NCBI RefSeq assembly: GCF_001185345.1
Contig: NZ_KQ236744.1
Coordinates: forward strand, 489,824-553,823
From: Dorea sp. D27
GTDB lineage: Bacteria; Bacillota; Clostridia; Lachnospirales; Lachnospiraceae
DNA length: 64,000 bases
Direction of reading: 5' to 3'
Made by a program: the position numbers and the translations under genes. Of the stretch, positions 50,883 through 60,422 are shown one piece after another. Within the stretch, counting starts at the first letter, position 1; each line of letters starts with the position of its first letter. The notes below the pieces were generated by a model. It was not told where the DNA came from and made no database searches. It saw only the letters and a program-made list of their open reading frames with translations.

Positions 50883-51446
50883 ATGGAATATAAAGAGATG
50901 TACGAGCGGATGCTCTCGGAATACAGGCAGGTGTTTGAAAAGCTGGATCAGACGGCAATGCGGGAATTTATCGATGAGGTGAAACGTCACGACCGCATTT
51001 TCCTCATCGGGGTCGGACGCGAGGGGATGGCAACGAGAGCATTTGCCATGAGGCTTATGCATATGGGCAAAGAAATCCACTGGATCTGGGATGACACGAC
51101 GCCTTCCATAGGAGAAGGCGACATGCTGATAGCCACCTTGGGAGACGGCAGCATCGGGCATATCAACTATATATGCGAGAGGGCCAAAGAAGCGGGTGCG
51201 CTCATATACGTCGTGACCGGTTCCCCGAGTGGAAGTACGGCCAGGCGCGTGGCAGACAAGGTATTCTTTGTACCGGCGGCGGTGTACCGCGGAACGGATG
51301 ATGTCGTTCCGTCATTCCAGCCGATGGGCAACTTGTTTGAACAGTGCCTGCTCATCGTGTTTGACATGATAGTGATGACCATCGTGGATGAGACGCCGGG
51401 GCTGACATTTGAGAAGATGTCAGGACGCCACAGGAACGTGGAATAA
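50883..51446 (+). CDS. SIS-domain sugar phosphate isomerase (6-phospho-3-hexuloisomerase-like)
   Basis: This 187-residue SIS-fold protein has IFLIGVGREGMATRAFAMRLMHMG (about 39-62) and TGSPSGSTARRVAD (about 112-125), and the C-terminal helix FEQCLLIVFDMIVM expected of the HxlB/PHI branch. The usual SGSGET loop after strand 2 is LGDGSIG (86-92), so substrate contacts differ from classic hexuloisomerase. GGAGG precedes the ATG. It lies between the TIM-barrel enzyme and the DhaKL kinase. I infer aldose/ketose phosphate isomerisation of the kinase product. Confidence 0.83.
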   Translation: MEYKEMYERMLSEYRQVFEKLDQTAMREFIDEVKRHDRIFLIGVGREGMATRAFAMRLMHMGKEIHWIWDDTTPSIGEGDMLIATLGDGSIGHINYICERAKEAGALIYVVTGSPSGSTARRVADKVFFVPAAVYRGTDDVVPSFQPMGNLFEQCLLIVFDMIVMTIVDETPGLTFEKMSGRHRNVE

Positions 51447-51485
51447 AGAACGTGGAGAGAGGAACTATAAGGAGGAAGAGGTGCG

Positions 51486-53228
51486 ATGAAAAAGATATTG
51501 AATGCGGACGTGGATCATGTCGTGGAAGAGATGCTTGCCGGATATCTGTCTGCATACAGGCGTTACTACAAAAAAATCGGCGAGTACAATGCGTTTAAAT
51601 ACAGGGGGCACAGAAAGGATAAGGTTGCGCTGGTCATCGGCGGAGGAAGCGGACATGAACCGCTGTTTTCCGGATACTGCGGAGCCGGGCTGGCCGACGG
51701 CGTCGCCTGCGGCAATATATGCGCCTCCCCGAATCCCGAACTGATTTATGAGACGGCGAAAGCTGTGGACCAGGGGAAAGGAGTCCTGTTCATCTATGGT
51801 TGCTATGCAGGAGACAATCTGAACTTTGATATGGCAGAAGAGCTTTGCCGTGCAGACGGCATAAAGACCGCCCATGTGCGGGTTTGGGACGACTGCGCTT
51901 CGGCGCCGAAGGAGAGGGTCACAGACCGCCGCGGGATTGCCGGAGACGTCTTTGTCATCAAGACGGCGGGAGCGGCCTGTGATGCAGGTCTTGCGTTTGA
52001 TGAGGTGGTGCGTATCGCCGAAAAGGCGAGGGACAATATCAATACGATTGGTCTTGCAACGTCTCCTGGAACGCTGCCGGGCAATGATAAGCCGACATTC
52101 GAGCTGCCGGACGATGAAGTGGAATTCGGTATGGGGCTCCATGGTGAGCCAGGCATCGAAAGGACGAAGATGAAGCCGGCAGATGAGCTGGTCGGAAGAA
52201 TGTATGCAGAGCTGAAAAGAGAGATGGACCTGAAAGAAGGAGATGAGATCGCGGTCCTTGTGAACGGACTTGGATCCACACCGCTCCTGGAGCTGAACAT
52301 CGTGTATTACGACCTGCACAGACTTATGACGGCAGACGGGCTGAAGGTGCACGATGCAGAGGTAAAGACGTACTGCACCTGTATGGAGATGGGCGGATTT
52401 TCCATCACTATACTGAAGCTGGATGAGGAGCTGAGACGGTATTATGACGCTCCGTGTTATTCCCCATATTATGCAAAGGGCGAGCTGACGGGTGCCGTCT
52501 GCGAATACGGAGACCGTGATGAGGAAGAAGAGCCTGAGTTTGATGAAACGGATGTAAAAGAGGCGGTAATCGTAAGGAGCCAAGACGGTGAACTTGCAGA
52601 GCTAAGTGCCGCTGATGCGAGAAATATGCTGCTTTATATCGCGGATAAGATTATCGCAGCCAAGCCGTATCTTACAGAGATCGACAGCGTAATCGGAGAC
52701 GGCGACCATGGAATCGGTATGGCCGGAGGGATGCAGAAAGCAAAGAAAAAGCTGGTGCAGATGAAGGACGAGACAAATGCATATGCAGTATTTGAAGCGG
52801 CGGGAAATGCAATGCTCATGTCAATGGGCGGCGCATCCGGCGTCATATTTGGCAGCCTCTATCTGGCGGGAGCTAAGGGCATGAAGCCGAAAGAAGTGCT
52901 TACAGCGTCAGACCTGGCGAAGATGGAGCGGATGAGCCTCATCGCCATCCAGGAACGCGGCAGGGCCGAGGTGGGAGATAAGACGATGGTGGACGCGCTT
53001 GCTCCCGCGGTAGAGGCGATGGAGCAAGAGGCGTCCGGCAGCCTTCTCGACATGCTGAGGGCTGCGGAAGAAGCAGCGAGACAGGGCATGGAAGATACGA
53101 AAAAGTATGTTGCCAGATTCGGACGAGCCAAATCACTAATGGAGCGGGCAATCGGTCACCAGGATGCAGGCGCGACCTCCGTATGGCTGATTTTCCAGGG
53201 GATGCGAGAATTTGTGGAAGGCAGATAG
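51486..53228 (+). CDS. Dihydroxyacetone-kinase-family ketose kinase (DhaK-DhaL fusion), second copy
   Basis: This 580-residue kinase is a close paralogue of the one at 26396. The DhaK part has His57 (GSGHEP), Asp110 (YAGDN) and the substrate-binding His219 (GLHGEPG). The DhaL part (about 375-578) has DSVIGDGDHGIGMAGG, MGGASGVIFG and VGDKTMVDAL. The linker (about 340-372) is shorter and acidic. AAGGAGG precedes the ATG. It closes an importer / TIM barrel / SIS / kinase module, so its substrate is probably not free dihydroxyacetone but a longer ketose such as erythrulose. Palindrome R3 starts directly at its stop codon. Confidence 0.9.
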   Translation: MKKILNADVDHVVEEMLAGYLSAYRRYYKKIGEYNAFKYRGHRKDKVALVIGGGSGHEPLFSGYCGAGLADGVACGNICASPNPELIYETAKAVDQGKGVLFIYGCYAGDNLNFDMAEELCRADGIKTAHVRVWDDCASAPKERVTDRRGIAGDVFVIKTAGAACDAGLAFDEVVRIAEKARDNINTIGLATSPGTLPGNDKPTFELPDDEVEFGMGLHGEPGIERTKMKPADELVGRMYAELKREMDLKEGDEIAVLVNGLGSTPLLELNIVYYDLHRLMTADGLKVHDAEVKTYCTCMEMGGFSITILKLDEELRRYYDAPCYSPYYAKGELTGAVCEYGDRDEEEEPEFDETDVKEAVIVRSQDGELAELSAADARNMLLYIADKIIAAKPYLTEIDSVIGDGDHGIGMAGGMQKAKKKLVQMKDETNAYAVFEAAGNAMLMSMGGASGVIFGSLYLAGAKGMKPKEVLTASDLAKMERMSLIAIQERGRAEVGDKTMVDALAPAVEAMEQEASGSLLDMLRAAEEAARQGMEDTKKYVARFGRAKSLMERAIGHQDAGATSVWLIFQGMREFVEGR

Positions 53229-53284
53229 GGACACCCTAAAACGAGTTGGGGACGGGGGAAAATGAGTTTTCCCCCGTCCCCAAC
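53228..53284 (-). repeat. Palindromic GGGGAC repeat, copy R3
   Basis: GGGACACCC precedes a hairpin in which GTTGGGGACGGGGGAAAA pairs with TTTTCCCCCGTCCCCAAC. Orientation is opposite to R1 and R2. It touches the kinase stop codon and lies just upstream of the Gfo/Idh gene. Confidence 0.83.
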
Positions 53285-53315
53285 GGACCTCAACGATGAA
53301 AGGTGGTTAAAGTTG

Positions 53316-54314
53316 ATGAATAGAAAAGTAAACTGGGGCATCTTAGGCTGTGCCGGGATTGCCAGGATAAGGACGATACCGGGGCTGCTTCAGGCGGACA
53401 ATGCGAGGCTGTATGCCGTCGCAAGCCGGGGCGGCAGCAAAGCGGAGGAATTCAAAGAATTATTCTCCGCTGAAAAGGCCTATGGCGGCTATGAACAGCT
53501 GCTGGAAGACGATGAGGTGGAAGCTGTCTACATACCGCTTCCCAACTCTATGCACTATGAATGGGCAGAAAAGGCGGCAAAAGCCGGAAAGCATATTTTA
53601 TGCGAGAAGCCGTTAGCTATGAATGAAGAAGAGGCAAAGAAGATGTATGAGGTGTGCCGGAAGAACGGAGTGCTTCTCATGGAGGCATTTGCCTACCGGC
53701 ACAGTCCGCTCGTGCAGAAGGTGAAGGCGCTTATAGATGAGGGTGCCATAGGCAAAGTGAAGTATATAGAATCCCATCTGACGGATGTGCTTCACGACAT
53801 GTCCAACATCAGGATGAATCAGAATCTGGGCGGCGGAGCGTTCTATGATATGGCGTGCTATAATGTCAATGTCATAAGCTATCTGATTGGAAAAGAGCCG
53901 GTAGATGTCAAGGCATTTGCCGAGGTGGATAAGGAATATGGGGTGGACGTTAGTAATACGTTCCTGCTCAAATATAGTGACGGCATCCAGGCTGCAGGAT
54001 ATTCCTCTCTGAATTCTTATGCGAGAGGCTATTATGCTGTCGTAGGGGAGAAGGGCAGGATAGAAGTACCATGCAACTTCAACTGTAGAAATATATGCAA
54101 GTTCACAGTTTCCACAGGTGCCTGTGTGGATAATGTGGAAGTGCTGGATGAAGAGAAGACGGAATACACAGTCATGTGTCCCGACAACTATATGCTGGAA
54201 ATCGAACAGTTCGGCAGATGCATATTGGACGGGGAGCGCCCGCTCGTGTCGGAAGAAGAGACGCTTCGGAACGCGCGTATACTGGACAGGGCGCTGGAAG
54301 ACGCAGGACGGTAG
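53316..54314 (+). CDS. Gfo/Idh/MocA-family oxidoreductase
   Basis: This 332-residue NAD(P)-dependent oxidoreductase has the N-terminal Rossmann motif GILGCAGIA (8-16), the VYIPLPNSMHYEWA segment, and CEKPLAMNEEEA with the family's catalytic-type Lys. GGGAFYDMACYNVN lies near the start of the C-terminal beta-sheet domain. Members oxidise or reduce sugars, inositols and polyols. The ATG at 53316 is about nine bases after AAGGTGG. It is flanked on both sides by inverted-orientation palindromes (R3, R4), so it may be a separate transcript. Substrate unknown. Confidence 0.88.
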   Translation: MNRKVNWGILGCAGIARIRTIPGLLQADNARLYAVASRGGSKAEEFKELFSAEKAYGGYEQLLEDDEVEAVYIPLPNSMHYEWAEKAAKAGKHILCEKPLAMNEEEAKKMYEVCRKNGVLLMEAFAYRHSPLVQKVKALIDEGAIGKVKYIESHLTDVLHDMSNIRMNQNLGGGAFYDMACYNVNVISYLIGKEPVDVKAFAEVDKEYGVDVSNTFLLKYSDGIQAAGYSSLNSYARGYYAVVGEKGRIEVPCNFNCRNICKFTVSTGACVDNVEVLDEEKTEYTVMCPDNYMLEIEQFGRCILDGERPLVSEEETLRNARILDRALEDAGR

Positions 54315-54344
54315 GAATAAGGTACTGTCTGTAAATGGAAAAAT

Positions 54345-54404
54345 GGGGACACCCTAAAATGAATTGGGGACGGAGGAAATTGAATTTTCCTCCGTCCCCA
54401 ATTC
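54345..54404 (-). repeat. Palindromic GGGGAC repeat, copy R4
   Basis: GGGGACACCC precedes a hairpin in which AATTGGGGACGGAGGAAA pairs with its complement ending CCGTCCCCAATT. Same orientation as R3. It lies between two convergent genes and ends directly at the VWA gene stop codon, so it can serve as a two-way terminator. Confidence 0.87.
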
Positions 54405-54405
54405 G

Positions 54406-56892
54406 TTATCTTGGAACGTAATAGAGCTTTATTATATTATCTCCTTCGCACAGGTCCAGACGGTAAGGGCAGGCGCAGACAAATTTCCAGCAGGGCAGGC
54501 GTAGTATATGGCTACAGGCATCTATAGGCTTGCAGGGATCAGCGCCAGTCACGAGCTTATCCGGGCAGATGCGTATTCCGGTGCAGCGGTTCAGATATTG
54601 CACGGTATAGTGGGCGGAGCCTTCTTTTACTGCTATGACGGCATTGTCATATAATATGCCGTTTCCGGTCTCCAGAATAGCAAAATCCGGAATGACGGTG
54701 TCGCTGCAGTTCGTTATATATTGAAATGTAAATTCCTGATAGCTCCCTGCCGGGACGGTGAAGTCCTCTGCCAGAATCCGGCGTCTTGTGCTTGCCCGTG
54801 CTTCCTGTACGGTACGTACATTCTGCACCTCATAAAGCAGGGGGAAGTGCATTGGAACATCGGTATAATTGTGGACGATTACACGGTAGTAGATTTCCTG
54901 GCAGGCGGATACGGATAGTGACTTGTATATTACATCATCTGCTTCTGTGCCCACGAATTTTTCTACAGTAAAGCCGGAGTGACACGATATGACCGGCGTC
55001 TGGAAATGAAGTATCCGCGTCGGATTATCGTATGTGAGTTCCGTTGAGGCGGCATCAAGATGATTCGCCTCCTGGAATGAGACAAGTGTCCCTTCATCGT
55101 TGTTTGTGTGCAGATGGGAACCGTGGGCAGGCCCTTTGTTTTCAATACGGTAGGTGACCCGGATCCGTGTCCGGCTGTCCGGTGAGACAGGAGGATAAGG
55201 AACTTCTCCCAGACCGACGGTAACCACCCCGTCCTGTACATTTGCATCACTGATATCAGGCAGAAGAGCCGGCTTGGTGTACACGGTATAATCTGGATCC
55301 AAAGGATCCGTAATGTCAGGAGCGCTTATTGACTTTAATTTTATGCCATCCTGTTCTCCGGTGATACGGATTGAACCGGGTACGTAATCGAAGAGAGCCG
55401 TATTGACCGTATCTGTAATCGTAACCTGGGGCCCTCCGGTCAGGATGAACAGATACCTGGCAAGCCGTTCCAGCTCTTCTATGATAGGATTGTCAGAACC
55501 ACCCTCGGCTGCCTCGTGGAGATAGGAGCCGGTAGAGGCGATTGTGCGCATGATGTCCAGCACATCCTCCCGCGTGTAAGGTCCGGGTGACTGGGCGTCT
55601 ATCTCTATGCCGAGAACAAAGACAGAGGCGTTGCCGCCAGCAGGATCCTTGATCCTTCCGGCAGTTTCCCAGGCGCGCTTTAAAGCAAGGACAAGCTCTT
55701 CTGATGTGGCAGACCGGTTTGCAATTTCAGAGATGAGGCTGCTAACAGTCTGCTGCAAGTACATAAAGTAACGCCACGGTTCCCCGGGCATACTTGGAAA
55801 ATAGTCGCTGTCAGTACTGCCTGGTGTTGCATATCTACCAGGATATCCGGGATTGACAGACCGGTTTGCCTGGCCGTCGGTAATTAAGATAACCGCACGG
55901 CGGCGAAGGTCATCTGACTGGGCGAACCCGGGCGTGGTAAAGAGGGTGTACGCTTCGTTTAGACCTGCTTCTGTGTTCGTATCTTCCCCATAGGGAATGG
56001 CCCAGATAAGATTATCCAGAACCGTATTACTTTCATATCCAGTGTCATTCATGCTGTAAGGAAGCTGCGTGCTGTCCAGAGGCGTTCCTGCGGCAACATT
56101 CTGGATAAAGTTGCCGGCGTATGCGCCAGGATTCTGAGCGTATACGTCAGACAGGTAACGGGACAGTACCGAATCCGTACGTGGGGTGCCGTCATCCTCA
56201 TAGATATCAGAGTATTGTATTTTATAATAATTGTAGTAGTTGTAGAGACTCAGTTCGGTACTCGCTGCAATGGGAGCAGACTGTGCCATATAAGTCGGAA
56301 TATCTGTAGTAGAGACATATGATCCATTGCGGTAGCCGAGAATCTGTCCGATACGGTTGCCGCTTGTCGTAGAACGCCGCCATGTGAACAGCGTCCCAAG
56401 GTAATCATAGGAAAGCCCGCCGCCTGGCAGCGGCACATATGCGTCTCTGGCAAATGGCACGATGGTGACACGTGTTTCCTTATTCTGCTGCCAGAGCAGC
56501 TGGATCGTCTGGCTCAATGCCCTTTTTGCCAGCGCCATCTTACGGCTTCCGCCGGACATCATGCTGGCGGTTACATCCAGCACAAATATGACATCCAGCG
56601 AGTGGGGCGGGTAATAAGAGTATACGAGCGGGTTGGCTTCGACATCCAGCGTGACCGTCGAGGAGCATCCGTCCGATGCCCCTTTGGATATCCGGATCCG
56701 GTCCTGAAAATGGATGAGGCCGCCCCGGCCATCGTCATATCCTGCATCATAGACGGTCGTATTACCGGAAGTAATCCAGTAATCCGGGTCTGAGGGATCT
56801 TCTGTAGGACGAATCATATCATAACCTCCAACGTCTACCGGATTTTGCATTCCGGGACCTTGGTAGGGACAAGATGTCTTAGTAGTTGACAT
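54406..56892 (-). CDS. Large VWA-domain protein with C-terminal MucBP-like cysteine-rich module
   Basis: This 828-residue protein has a von Willebrand factor A domain (about 95-480) with a MIDAS-type site LDVTASMMSGGS (Thr for the usual first Ser) and ILITDGQANR. A DUF11-like adhesin segment follows (FDYVPGSIRITG, RIRVTYRIEN). The C-terminus resembles a MucBP repeat (HYTVQYLN ... DNIIKLYYVPR) but is full of cysteines: nine in the last 60 or so residues. It looks like an adhesin, yet no N-terminal signal peptide, LPXTG or membrane anchor is visible. The ATG at 56892 follows GGAGG by seven bases. Secretion route and partner unknown. Confidence 0.82.
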   Translation of the reverse strand: MSTTKTSCPYQGPGMQNPVDVGGYDMIRPTEDPSDPDYWITSGNTTVYDAGYDDGRGGLIHFQDRIRISKGASDGCSSTVTLDVEANPLVYSYYPPHSLDVIFVLDVTASMMSGGSRKMALAKRALSQTIQLLWQQNKETRVTIVPFARDAYVPLPGGGLSYDYLGTLFTWRRSTTSGNRIGQILGYRNGSYVSTTDIPTYMAQSAPIAASTELSLYNYYNYYKIQYSDIYEDDGTPRTDSVLSRYLSDVYAQNPGAYAGNFIQNVAAGTPLDSTQLPYSMNDTGYESNTVLDNLIWAIPYGEDTNTEAGLNEAYTLFTTPGFAQSDDLRRRAVILITDGQANRSVNPGYPGRYATPGSTDSDYFPSMPGEPWRYFMYLQQTVSSLISEIANRSATSEELVLALKRAWETAGRIKDPAGGNASVFVLGIEIDAQSPGPYTREDVLDIMRTIASTGSYLHEAAEGGSDNPIIEELERLARYLFILTGGPQVTITDTVNTALFDYVPGSIRITGEQDGIKLKSISAPDITDPLDPDYTVYTKPALLPDISDANVQDGVVTVGLGEVPYPPVSPDSRTRIRVTYRIENKGPAHGSHLHTNNDEGTLVSFQEANHLDAASTELTYDNPTRILHFQTPVISCHSGFTVEKFVGTEADDVIYKSLSVSACQEIYYRVIVHNYTDVPMHFPLLYEVQNVRTVQEARASTRRRILAEDFTVPAGSYQEFTFQYITNCSDTVIPDFAILETGNGILYDNAVIAVKEGSAHYTVQYLNRCTGIRICPDKLVTGADPCKPIDACSHILRLPCWKFVCACPYRLDLCEGDNIIKLYYVPR

Positions 56893-56996
56893 AGCAATAC
56901 CTCCATTCAATACTATAGTATCGAAAAGAATGTGGCGCGTGAATGATTGGATGCAGAACGCATATCCGCACAGAACTGTTATCCGGCGGGACTGTG

Positions 56997-57005
56997 TGTT
57001 ATACT
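56997..57005 (+). promoter_or_regulatory. Extended -10 promoter of the third two-component system
   Basis: TGTTATACT (56997-57005) is an extended -10 element 26 bases before the kinase ATG, in the 139-base divergent gap with the VWA gene. The -35 region is weak. Confidence 0.45.
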
Positions 57006-57031
57006 GGAAAAAGATGGAGAGAGGTGAAAGG

Positions 57032-58825
57032 ATGAAGAGACGTTATGGACTGAACATGGTATGGAAGATGACGATTGCCACGATGCTGCTGCTTCTCATA
57101 CCGATATTCATTATCTGTATCATATACATACAGATGTATCAGAAGACCTCAATGGAGACTGCGGACGGAAAACTGACGTCTGTACTGGGCAGCATGCAGG
57201 GCAGGATTGATGAGACGCTGTCAGACGCAGAGGTCATGCTGGACGAGCTGTTTTACCGGCAGGAATTTTCCTATTTTATGAATGACAAGAACGAATTGAG
57301 CCAGCGGGAAATCAACTATTATACATCCAGCGTTCAGAAAGAACTGATCAATAACCGCTACCTGTATTCCAATATTTTTGGAAACATCGGACTCTATTCC
57401 TCCAATAGCCAGGTGAAGGCGGACTGGCAGTTCCCTCTTCAGAATCTGGAAGAGAAGCCATATTACGCGGAGGTGACGGTAGACACGCAAGGGGCGGTCT
57501 ACGGAGCCGTCAGAGAGTCAGAGCTTGTGTTTTCCACCCTCGATACCAAGCACATAAAAGTCGGCAATGCCAATGTCTATGTCCTTCCTATCTATAAGAA
57601 GGTATATGCGATAGGGACGAAAGATGTAATAGGAGTGGTGGAGACAGATGTGGATATCAACCGGCTTATGGACGTGACGAGCCTGCGCAATGACGATTCC
57701 GAAATAACCAAGATAGTGGCGGACCGGAAGAAGAATATACTAATCAATACAGGGAACAGGGACAGTGAGCTTGAAAAGCGTATCATGACCCGGATACAGG
57801 AAGATAAGGGTACGGAAGAACTGTACATTGACGGGGCGAGCTACCGGATGTCCTACACCGTATGCCCAAATACGGGGCTTATCAATATTGCCCTTCTTTC
57901 ACGGGATGACATTTACAGCAATATCTTCCATATGGTCATCGGCGTACTGCTCATCACCGTGATGTGTCTTGGGGTGATGGGAATCATCACTTACCTCGTC
58001 ATCAGCAACATGCTGAGCCGCCTCGTAGTCGTAGACGTCATGATGGGCAAGGTAAGAGAAGGTCATTTTGACGTCCTCATACCGGAGGACGGCAAATCAG
58101 ATGAGATATCCCGCATCGGAAGTTCCTTCAATCTGATGGTGGCACACCTGAATGAAGTCCTCGAAGAGAAGGTACGGAACGAGCAGGCACAGAAAGATGC
58201 CGAAATCAAAGCGCTGCAGGCACAGATCAATCCTCATTTTCTATACAATACGCTGGAAAATATGCGCATGCAGTGCGAGATTGACGGCTACTATATGATG
58301 GGGAACAGCCTGGCTGTGCTCGGAGAACTTTTCCGCTACAGCATCAAGTGGGGAAACAACGAAGTGGCATTTGAGCTGGAATGGCAGAATCTGAAGAATT
58401 ATCTCTATATCATGCGCATGAGATATGAAGATGACCTGGAAGATGAGCTGGAATGTGACTACGGGCTTGAGGATGTGATTGTCCCCAAAATGATACTGCA
58501 GCCGCTTGTGGAAAACTGCTTCAGCCATGCGTTTAAGACGAAGATGCCGCCGTGGAAAGTCCGCGTAACCGCAAGAAGAGAGGAGGACAGGCTTGTGATT
58601 GCCATACATGACAACGGGTGCGGCATCGAGGAGGAGAAGGTGGCGTGGATTCAGAGATGCCTGGATGAGAACAAAGAGATCCGGTGTACGGAGAAGCAGC
58701 GTAAATCCATCGGAATATTGAACGTAAAGCAGAGGATAGAGATGATATGCAGGGAGGGCAGCAAAGTGATGATAGAAAGCGAGCTGCACGAAGGAACGGT
58801 AATTCGCATTATAATCGTATTGTAG
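57032..58825 (+). CDS. YesM-type sensor histidine kinase with extracellular sensor domain
   Basis: This 597-residue kinase has the complete family layout: transmembrane helix about 10-34, a Cache-like extracellular domain (about 36-296), a second helix (about 298-325), HAMP (about 326-380), the phospho-acceptor His402 in QINPHFLYNTLENMR, and an ATPase domain with QPLVENCFSHAFK and HDNGCGIEEEK. The ATG at 57032 is six bases after AGAGGTG. The cognate regulator follows 22 bases downstream. Unlike the two short kinases, it is not linked to a degenerate ATPase. It probably responds to a sugar and controls the importer at 62244. Confidence 0.93.
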   Translation: MKRRYGLNMVWKMTIATMLLLLIPIFIICIIYIQMYQKTSMETADGKLTSVLGSMQGRIDETLSDAEVMLDELFYRQEFSYFMNDKNELSQREINYYTSSVQKELINNRYLYSNIFGNIGLYSSNSQVKADWQFPLQNLEEKPYYAEVTVDTQGAVYGAVRESELVFSTLDTKHIKVGNANVYVLPIYKKVYAIGTKDVIGVVETDVDINRLMDVTSLRNDDSEITKIVADRKKNILINTGNRDSELEKRIMTRIQEDKGTEELYIDGASYRMSYTVCPNTGLINIALLSRDDIYSNIFHMVIGVLLITVMCLGVMGIITYLVISNMLSRLVVVDVMMGKVREGHFDVLIPEDGKSDEISRIGSSFNLMVAHLNEVLEEKVRNEQAQKDAEIKALQAQINPHFLYNTLENMRMQCEIDGYYMMGNSLAVLGELFRYSIKWGNNEVAFELEWQNLKNYLYIMRMRYEDDLEDELECDYGLEDVIVPKMILQPLVENCFSHAFKTKMPPWKVRVTARREEDRLVIAIHDNGCGIEEEKVAWIQRCLDENKEIRCTEKQRKSIGILNVKQRIEMICREGSKVMIESELHEGTVIRIIIVL

Positions 58826-58847
58826 GTGATGAAAATGGGTGATGAAG

Positions 58848-60422
58848 ATGTTTAAAATATTAGTTGCAGATGACGAGAAGTTCATACGGAAGGGTATCGT
58901 AGCCATACTGTCCGGCAACCTCAAGGAGGAAGTAGAGTTCGTAGAGGCAAGAAACGGCCTGGAGGCACTGGAAAAGTCAAGGACAGAGACGCCGGGACTT
59001 ATCATAACAGATATAAGCATGCCCGGATGTGACGGTCTGGAGTTCATACAGAGGCTGAAAGAAATCAACGTCAATGTCCCTGTAATCATCCTGTCGGGAT
59101 ATGAGAACTTTGAATACGCCAAGAAAGCAATAAAGCTTGGCGTAAAAGAATACGTCATGAAACCGATTAAAAAAACTGAGTTCGTGGAGCTCATACATTC
59201 CTACATAACAGATATCCGGCAGGCCAGACAGAGGAACCGGGAAGAATATCTGAAAAGAAGCGAAAACACGAGAATCATGGAAAAGCTTAAGAGGGATTTT
59301 CTGCTTGGGCTTTTGAAATGCACGAGCAGTGACGAGGCAAGGAACTATCTTATCCAGCTCGAAGAACTAGGCATGCGTTTCGACTCCCATCTGTATATGT
59401 GCGTGGCGGTGCAGTACAGGGTCACGCCGGCCAACCAGGAATACATAGACTTTGTCGTGAAAAATATACTCGATGAGTTCTGGGGGCTTCGCCTGGATGA
59501 GGAGAAGGCGGTCAATGTAGTGTACGGCTCGGGCATGGTCGTGTCCATCTTTGAAGGTGACAGCCAGACCGCCCTGCTGGAACAGAAGAGGAAGCTTGTA
59601 CGTGAAGCGCTGTCTCTTTTGAAACAGTACTGCAAGACGGATATATATGCGGGAATCGGCGATATAGCCTTCGACTCCATCCAGCTTCATGTCTCTCTGC
59701 GGCATGCCATGCTGGCGGCTGACTACAAGATATTTGAAGAAGGAGCCAGTGTGTGCGTCTACCAGGATCTGGAAAAAGGAGAAGAGCCTGAAGCGCCGGA
59801 GCTGGTAAAACGAATGAAGCCGATTGATGACATCAATATATTTGATATGCTGGACCGGTTCCGAAAGCTGGCATATTCCGGGAAAACCCGCCGGGTGCTG
59901 AAGGTGCTGGAGCAGGAATACGAAGAGGTACAGAACCATATCAATCTCGTGATGGCACGGAAGCAGACCGGAAAGACCGTATGGGATGAGAAATACAAAA
60001 GCTTTTCCTGCATCTGGTCCGTCGGGGAGGCAGGCCAAGAGCTGAAAGAACGGGTCGAGCTTCTCAAAGAGCTCTGTGATGACAGCGGGAGCGTGAATGA
60101 GGCATTGATGCGGCAGATGCTGGATTTCGTGGATGAACACATCACAGAGGAGCTGGATTTGAATACAGTGGCAGAAAAGTTTAACCGGACGTCCGGTTAT
60201 GTAAGCACGCTCTTTAAGAAATATACGAGCGGGGGCTTCAGCGCGTATCTCACCGGCGAACGGATAAAGATAGCGAGAAAGCTGCTGGAGGATTCCAGCA
60301 TACCGATACAGGAGATTGGAGAGCTGTGCGGCTATAGCAATCCCAAATACTTCTCCGTCGTGTTCAAGAAGGTGACGGGAGAGACGCCGAGAGGATACCG
60401 GGAAAAGCTCATAAGCCGGTAG
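58848..60422 (+). CDS. YesN/AraC-type response regulator
   Basis: This 524-residue regulator has a receiver domain (about 2-120) with Asp55 in IITDISMPG and Lys in VMKPIKKTE, a long middle domain with no recognised signature, and a C-terminal AraC double HTH (about 423-522: RTSGYVSTLFKKYTSGGF, GETPRGYREK). The ATG at 58848 is six bases after GGGTG; earlier starts add three residues. Its last 14 bases overlap the end of the convergent DUF1062 gene. Confidence 0.92.
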   Translation: MFKILVADDEKFIRKGIVAILSGNLKEEVEFVEARNGLEALEKSRTETPGLIITDISMPGCDGLEFIQRLKEINVNVPVIILSGYENFEYAKKAIKLGVKEYVMKPIKKTEFVELIHSYITDIRQARQRNREEYLKRSENTRIMEKLKRDFLLGLLKCTSSDEARNYLIQLEELGMRFDSHLYMCVAVQYRVTPANQEYIDFVVKNILDEFWGLRLDEEKAVNVVYGSGMVVSIFEGDSQTALLEQKRKLVREALSLLKQYCKTDIYAGIGDIAFDSIQLHVSLRHAMLAADYKIFEEGASVCVYQDLEKGEEPEAPELVKRMKPIDDINIFDMLDRFRKLAYSGKTRRVLKVLEQEYEEVQNHINLVMARKQTGKTVWDEKYKSFSCIWSVGEAGQELKERVELLKELCDDSGSVNEALMRQMLDFVDEHITEELDLNTVAEKFNRTSGYVSTLFKKYTSGGFSAYLTGERIKIARKLLEDSSIPIQEIGELCGYSNPKYFSVVFKKVTGETPRGYREKLISR

